From: Streblospio benedicti
Lineage: Eukaryota; Annelida; Polychaeta; Spionida; Spionidae
Length of the DNA stretch: 64,000 nucleotides
Direction of reading: 5' to 3'
Assembly: GCA_019095985.1 (NCBI GenBank)
Contig: CM032664.1
Location: forward strand, 27,290,642 to 27,354,641
The position numbers were made by a program, and so were the translations under genes. How positions within the stretch are numbered: the stretch's first letter is position 1; every line of letters begins with the position of its first letter. Positions 59,725 to 64,000 of this stretch are shown here, in pieces. The notes under the pieces are model-generated. The model was not told where the DNA came from. It worked only from the letters and a program-made list of their open reading frames with translations, and did no database searches.

Positions 59725-59940
59725 TGAAGTACTCAGAACAAGTCGATGAGCAGGTTTGGTAGTTTATTCAGCAACTGGCTGGCAACGCCTCGGCCCTGCT
59801 TATAAGCATTGGCTAGACTCTAACTGGTAACGCACGCTTACAGGTGCGCGGTGTACGTAGCTTCCCAGCGTGAGCGCGAGCTGAGCTGGGGGGCCGGTAC
59901 ACTGCGCACATCCTTCCCCCCATAAGGGAAAAAGACTTAG
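59725..59940 (-). repeat. LTR-like fragment with TATA and poly(A) signals
   Basis: The minus strand has GCTTATAAGC at 59799-59808 and, about 35 bases on, GTTGCTGAATAAACT. The block around the poly(A) signal (59729-59782) matches 48091-48144 of the larger Gypsy element, so the two elements belong to one family. Confidence 0.65.
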
Positions 59941-60940
59941 TCTTTTTTTTATTAATTGAGTTTGAGCCAGTGTGAGCCAATAAGAGGGAGAAGCGTTGAC
60001 AGCCCTACATAATACATAATAAACATATAGGGTAAACCAGCCTAATTTCGGCCCCTTCAGTTTTCGGCCGTTTACAGTATATAACGTTCCTCATTCTCTG
60101 AAATTATGTCATAGTTACGTGAATGCGTCATAAATAGTATCACACTTGTTCTATACGTCATGTTTGTAAACAATTTTGCTTTCACTTAATTTTTACAGTG
60201 AGAATTCTGAAGGTAACTGGGAAAAGTTAAGAATTGCTGTATATACACTAAAATTTGCCGTAAGATTAAGGGCTACAAAATCAGTCTTGATGTACCAAAT
60301 CTATTTCGATTTTATTCATTTTTTTGTTGATGTTTGTCACCACTACTACTCCTACGTTGATTTGACCTTGACTTTAGCCTGCACATACACACTCGACTCG
60401 TGTAGGAGGGGGCCGAATATTGTCACTTAAATCATGCTGACGGCCGAAAATTGTCCGAGGGGGGCCGAAAATTGTAAACACGTGAAAATACATAATCCCA
60501 ATTAATTCCTTATACAAGTGCTCTTTTGATACCATCCGTGTTTTGGTGAATCATATTAGATAGTACACTAAATATACAACATACATTAGAACTAATCAAT
60601 AGCTATATGATTATATAAAAAAATATATGCATATATATAGATACGAAATATAAGTTCATTACTATTTGAAGAAAAATGGTAACTCTAACGTGTACATAGC
60701 TAACATATAAAATCTACTTTAAAAAATATACGCATAGACCATTTAAGATAGTGTTTAGACTAGGCTTAGCTAACACGTAAGACTACGTAAATAATGACTC
60801 TAACAATAACATTTAAATTGAATAAATCAAGCACGTAAGGTGCGAGGTTAACATGACTAACTTGATCAGCTACTTCAGTAAATATGACAACGGTGAACTA
60901 TGCTAAATTTGTACAATATGGTACGAACGCAAACGTTCCT
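59941..60940. other. Spacer with a possible small DNA element
   Basis: There is no gene. Between about 60028 and 60485 the words TTTCGGCCCC and TTTTCGGCCG at the left are mirrored by CGGCCGAAAATTGT and GGGGCCGAAAATTGT at the right, as at the ends of a non-autonomous transposon of about 450 bp. The rest is AT-rich. Confidence 0.45.
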
Positions 60941-61222
60941 GAAGTACGGCGTTAATGTATGACATGATTAATGTCCTCCAAGTGTGTGTGGTCTTCGGCG
61001 GCGTAGCTGGTTTCTGGCTTGTCCCTGGGGAGGTGGATGTCACACATGGTGGCCATGTGTGATTCGCCGAAGGGTGGTGAGATGATGTATCGTTATGGGC
61101 CTTTGTGTGTGTCGGGGAAGTCGAGACATATGGTGGCGGAGGTCACTCCTTCACTGGATTTTGTTGAGTATAGACGCTTGTGTTTGCTTGTTGTCGTGAG
61201 AAGAGTTGTAGAGAAGTAAAAG

Positions 61223-61336
61223 ATGGATAAATTCGTGATCATTGCAAGATTTGCTGACATCAGTTTGGATGAATTGAGTCAGCTGCAAGGCGATTTCGTG
61301 CGTCTTTTCGCACGCTTCCCAGCGGCAGGGATTACG
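61223..61336 (+). other. Possible upstream exon of the antisense gene, copy 2
   Basis: A 114-base open stretch starts with ATG and ends at a strong donor (GTAAGTTG at 61337). About 100 bases further lies an acceptor (CTATTTGCAG, ending 61441) before the conserved frame. Copy 1 is cut off before this point, so there is no second copy to compare. Confidence 0.4.
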
Positions 61337-61441
61337 TAAGTTGTTGGATAATTTTAAGATTTATGGAACGACTGCTATCAAGTAATGATGATGTGTATTC
61401 TTATGTGATCTGGCGCTAATGATGTTTTTATCTATTTGCAG

Positions 61442-62364
61442 TTGGGCGATGGAGAATCGTCTGTCCTCCCACCGATTTGTGATTGAGCCCCCCGCGCTTG
61501 GGGCTGCAATCACTGGGATCCAGTACCGTGCCGGGACTGCAAGACTCATTGATGAGGCGGGCGGCGAGGATTCGTCGGCGTCGGCGACTGGCATGGACGC
61601 AGCGGCGGTTGCGGTGGATCGTGGCAACAAACCCGAGGAACTTGGGGACGGCGCGGCAGAAGCGGATGCGATCATCCGATTGAAGAGGCCGCGGCGGAGG
61701 CCGCTCGGGTGGCCGAAGCAGCGGCTCTTCCCGCGGCGGCGGCGGACACGGCATCTCCGGGCGTGAGCGTGCACGCGTCCGAGGGGTCGTTGGACAGTTC
61801 GTCGGCGGAGGAGGCACCCGCAGACTCTGGACGCGTGCGGGCGGCAGTGTGCTCGTTAGAGGTGGGTGTCTCCTCGGAGACTGTTTCCGTGCGCTACGGA
61901 CGGATGGACATCAACAGGGAACGAGCACAGGAGCGGGAAGCTGCTGAACGACGACGTCGGCGAGCACGCTCAGCTTCCTGCGTTGAGGGTGCTGGGAGCA
62001 GCAAGAGCTCTTGCGATGAGGCGTCCGACCAGCGGCGAGGGCGTGAGGATCAGCGAGTGGTGGACCTCACGGGTGATGGCGGGGTCGTTCGGACGCCGGC
62101 GCCACTGCACCCGTCGCAGTATCCCGCCTACGGGGGCGTGAGCATACTGGCGGATATGTGTATGTTCCTCGGTTTTGCCCCCCACCAGCATTCCCTACTG
62201 GATTACTAGGGAGTGCCTCCGCTGGTGGCGAGGGGCGGGGTAATGGGGGCAGGAGGCGTCCGCGTCGCAGTCGCGATCGTGCGCGTGGCGACGATCGGTC
62301 GACGAGGCCTCGAGATCGCGGAGATCGTGTGAGAAGTCGTAGTCCTCGTCGGCCGAGAGAATAG
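61442..62364 (+). CDS. Antisense RS-rich open frame, copy 2 (fossil)
   Basis: The frame opens with MENRLSSHRFVIEPPALGAA, closely matching copy 1. It passes through Ala/Asp/Glu-rich sequence, SLEVGVSSETVSVRYG, a basic ERRRRRARSAS block and TPAPLHPSQYPAYGG, and ends in an Arg-Ser-Asp-rich tail (RSRDRARGDDRS and RSRSPRRPRE). The whole resembles a nuclear RNA-binding type of protein. It is read in more than one frame with about one or two interruptions. The role is unknown. Confidence 0.6.
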
Positions 62365-62715
62365 GCGATTAAACGTGACGATGATGGATATTGTTTAGGG
62401 TTAATAACTAGTAAGAGTGGATAGATTAGTCGGTTGATAGCGGTGGATAATGAGGTCATATGGATAGTGGATTAAGAATGGTGGATAATGTGAAATTGTA
62501 TTTGTGTGTGTGTGTATTGGTAGTGTTGTTTTAAGTAGATTAGTGTTTGTGGCTAACGTGACATTCGCAATTGTGATTTGCTTTATGAAATCTATTGATA
62601 TTGGTGGTGGTGTGGACATACATGAAAATGTTAACATTTGGTGGTGGTTTTAAAGAATTTATATTATTGTTATTATTAGTATTGTTGGTATGGAATTGCA
62701 AATGTGTTATATGTG

Positions 62716-62721
62716 AATAAA
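62716..62721 (+). promoter_or_regulatory. Poly(A) signal for the antisense gene, copy 2
   Basis: AATAAATTACAT lies just beyond the end of the env frame, in the same place as in copy 1. Sense and antisense genes thus converge here. Confidence 0.5.
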
Positions 62722-63342
62722 TTACATGTCATGAGCTGTTGCGTCTTCATTTCTGATGTTACTGTAGTAGTTTTGATCATGTCTTTTAATTAGTAAGCAT
62801 CCATAGTAATTGACGTCATTTATAGTCTTGAGAATAGCCATGGCATTTCTAATTGATTTTTGTGAGGGTAGGGTTGGTGGCAAATTGTTCTTTGCAAATT
62901 GTTCAAGTACTTTGAGGCCGGCGGTAAATTCCGTGATGACGTCATGGAATTGTAGGATATGCTCTGTCCGTTGTTGGAGTCTGTTTAGTACCGCTAATAG
63001 CTCTAGTAGGTAATTTAATTCGCTGGGGGAGGCAAATGACACAAAGTCATTGATCTGATTGTTTAACTTGTCCATATTTTGAATTGTGGATAAGAGAGTT
63101 TCGTCTTGGTGACGCACTAGTGTGACCAAGGCATCCACGTGATGTGTTGTGGCGTTGAATGTGTCTCGAAATGCTGTGTATAAGTTGTCGTAGTTAGCAT
63201 CAAGGGCTTGTGCGTTCGTAGACATTGATTTGATTTTGGCTTTAAGCTTCTTTACATCTGAATGCTTGGCTGTGCCAAAGACAGTAGAAAAAATGCCGCC
63301 TAGAGGCAGCCATGATCGTTTGTGTGGGCCTTCTACTAGCAT
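62722..63342 (-). CDS. Env, fusion-protein-like, N-terminal half (fossil)
   Basis: The 206-codon frame starts with KRSWLPLGGIFSTVFGTAKH, a basic residue followed by a Gly-rich fusion-peptide-like stretch. It continues with the heptad-rich region shared with copy 1. The ectodomain and membrane segment of copy 1 are not present here. Confidence 0.65.
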   Translation of the reverse strand: MLVEGPHKRSWLPLGGIFSTVFGTAKHSDVKKLKAKIKSMSTNAQALDANYDNLYTAFRDTFNATTHHVDALVTLVRHQDETLLSTIQNMDKLNNQINDFVSFASPSELNYLLELLAVLNRLQQRTEHILQFHDVITEFTAGLKVLEQFAKNNLPPTLPSQKSIRNAMAILKTINDVNYYGCLLIKRHDQNYYSNIRNEDATAHDM

Positions 63343-63354
63343 AAATTTCTAGTC

Positions 63355-63872
63355 CTAAATTTTCATATGGCGTTCGGTTTGCTGTTTTAGGTGCTTTAGT
63401 TGTTTCAATTCTCTTCTGGTGATATTTTTAATATAGAGGCACAGATTTTGGCCTGTGCCGTTCAAATTGCATTCTATGGCGATGTTTTCGTCACTGTAAA
63501 TCTCTTGTGCCATTTCGCTTAGGGGGGTATTTTGATCATGAAATGTAAGTCGATGTTGCCATCTGCATGGAGTATCGCATGCGGTTCGTGTGTAAAGAGG
63601 AGGCCCACTGCCGCTTTGTACGTGACGTGTGGCGGCGCGGCGTGGTTGGGTGTGCTTATTGAACAAATGAGAAAGGTGAACAGTAATGTTTTGCGGCGGC
63701 CGTACCCGGTTTGGGGTTTGGGCGACGAGTCCCATGATTTTCTGTTGATGGTGATCCGGTTGGGTTTAGGGCGCGGCTGTGGTGTCCCATGGGAATATTG
63801 CCAGAGGCTGTTGAGTGGGCAGCTAGAGCGCGGATGGTGTAGTTGGGCGAATGATGTGGAGGATGATATCAT
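63355..63872 (-). CDS. Env signal-peptide region, copy 2 (fossil)
   Basis: The frames overlap and match 57672-58000 of copy 1: VTYKAAVGLLFTHEPHAILH, IDLHFMIKIPP and EIYSDENIAIECNL, ending in heptad-like LKQLKHLKQQTE. The region is interrupted. Confidence 0.6.
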
Positions 63873-64000
63873 GGGTGACGAGTGTAGTTTGTTAATGGTT
63901 GGGCTTTACTTCCGGTGTAGAGTCGGCGCTTTACGGCAAGTTTTGAAGCGCTAAAAAAGACGCACTCTTCACTGCAATATGGATCAGTGTTAAATTTGTC

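Larger units (their letters stand above)
54240..59940 (-). mobile_element. Envelope-bearing Gypsy-like retroelement, deleted (copy 1)
   Basis: In minus-strand order the parts are an LTR-like piece with TATA and poly(A) signals (59940-59725), the last part of integrase (59720-59270), a frame with one zinc unit and a signal peptide (58562-57672), and a fusion-glycoprotein-like Env (57605-56109). An opposite-strand gene follows at 54325-55262. Gag and most of pol are missing between the LTR piece and integrase, and no far LTR is visible. It is a fossil with a large deletion and about two or three further interruptions. Long env frames suggest moderate age. Confidence 0.8.
60941..64000 (-). mobile_element. 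Envelope-bearing Gypsy-like retroelement, copy 2, runs off the window
   Basis: It has the same layout as copy 1: antisense gene (61.2-62.4 kb, +), Env (62722-63342, -), signal-peptide region (63355-63872, -), and the start of the zinc unit at the window edge (DKFNTDPYCSEEC near 64000-63960). The left boundary is uncertain. It is interrupted at a few places, and the rest lies beyond the window. Confidence 0.75.

Overview
The window is a stretch of animal nuclear DNA. It is AT-rich, has intron-rich genes with GT-AG introns, and is heavily seeded with short inverted-repeat transposons, tRNA-derived SINEs, one dead LINE and several old LTR elements. The gene content (a single Syk/ZAP-70 type kinase with two SH2 domains, an ACAD10/11-like acyl-CoA dehydrogenase, a MYND zinc-finger gene) fits an invertebrate metazoan. 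Lophotrochozoan or deuterostome invertebrate are both possible and I cannot decide between them from sequence alone.

Bases 1-41,800 form the host-gene half. A short unrecognised basic ORF lies at 314-667 (+). A decayed LINE (5.69-7.27 kb, -) lies just upstream of the Syk-family tyrosine kinase gene (coding 7,746-21,682, +, 14 coding exons, 636 aa). The kinase has a long 3'UTR that meets, tail to tail, a nine-exon acyl-CoA dehydrogenase gene (27,751-24,642, -, 409 aa). Upstream on the same strand is a ten-exon gene for a 483-aa protein that I do not recognise (34,699-28,621, -), and then a two-exon gene (39,184-37,711, -, 275 aa) with a MYND finger, a ubiquitin-like domain and a C-terminal HYPK/NAC-alpha-like UBA. 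The introns hold several families of non-autonomous DNA transposons. One family has TA target sites and ends resembling pogo elements, and copies sit within about 25 bp of splice sites. About 1 kb directly upstream of the 483-aa gene is duplicated 6 kb away (34,847-35,841 and 40,834-41,828).

Bases 41,829-64,000 are a graveyard of LTR elements. A Ty3/Gypsy-type element (-) with a leader ORF of three C-x2-C...C-x3-C zinc units, a large Arg/Ser-rich Gag and protease-RT-RNase H occupies 41.8-48.1 kb and is cut off at the duplication junction. A plus-strand element ends in a polypurine tract and LTR at about 50.2 kb. A gag/protease remnant lies at 51.3-52.5 kb. Two related envelope-bearing elements (54.2-59.9 kb and about 61.0 kb to the window end, both -) carry a fusion-glycoprotein-like Env, the same zinc unit, and, on the opposite strand between env and the far end, a conserved basic RS-rich open frame with its own splice acceptor and poly(A) signal. 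That antisense gene is the most unusual feature here. All these elements look truncated or interrupted and are treated as fossils.

Exon boundaries were read by eye from splice signals and reading-phase agreement. Protein families were recognised from motifs, with no database search.
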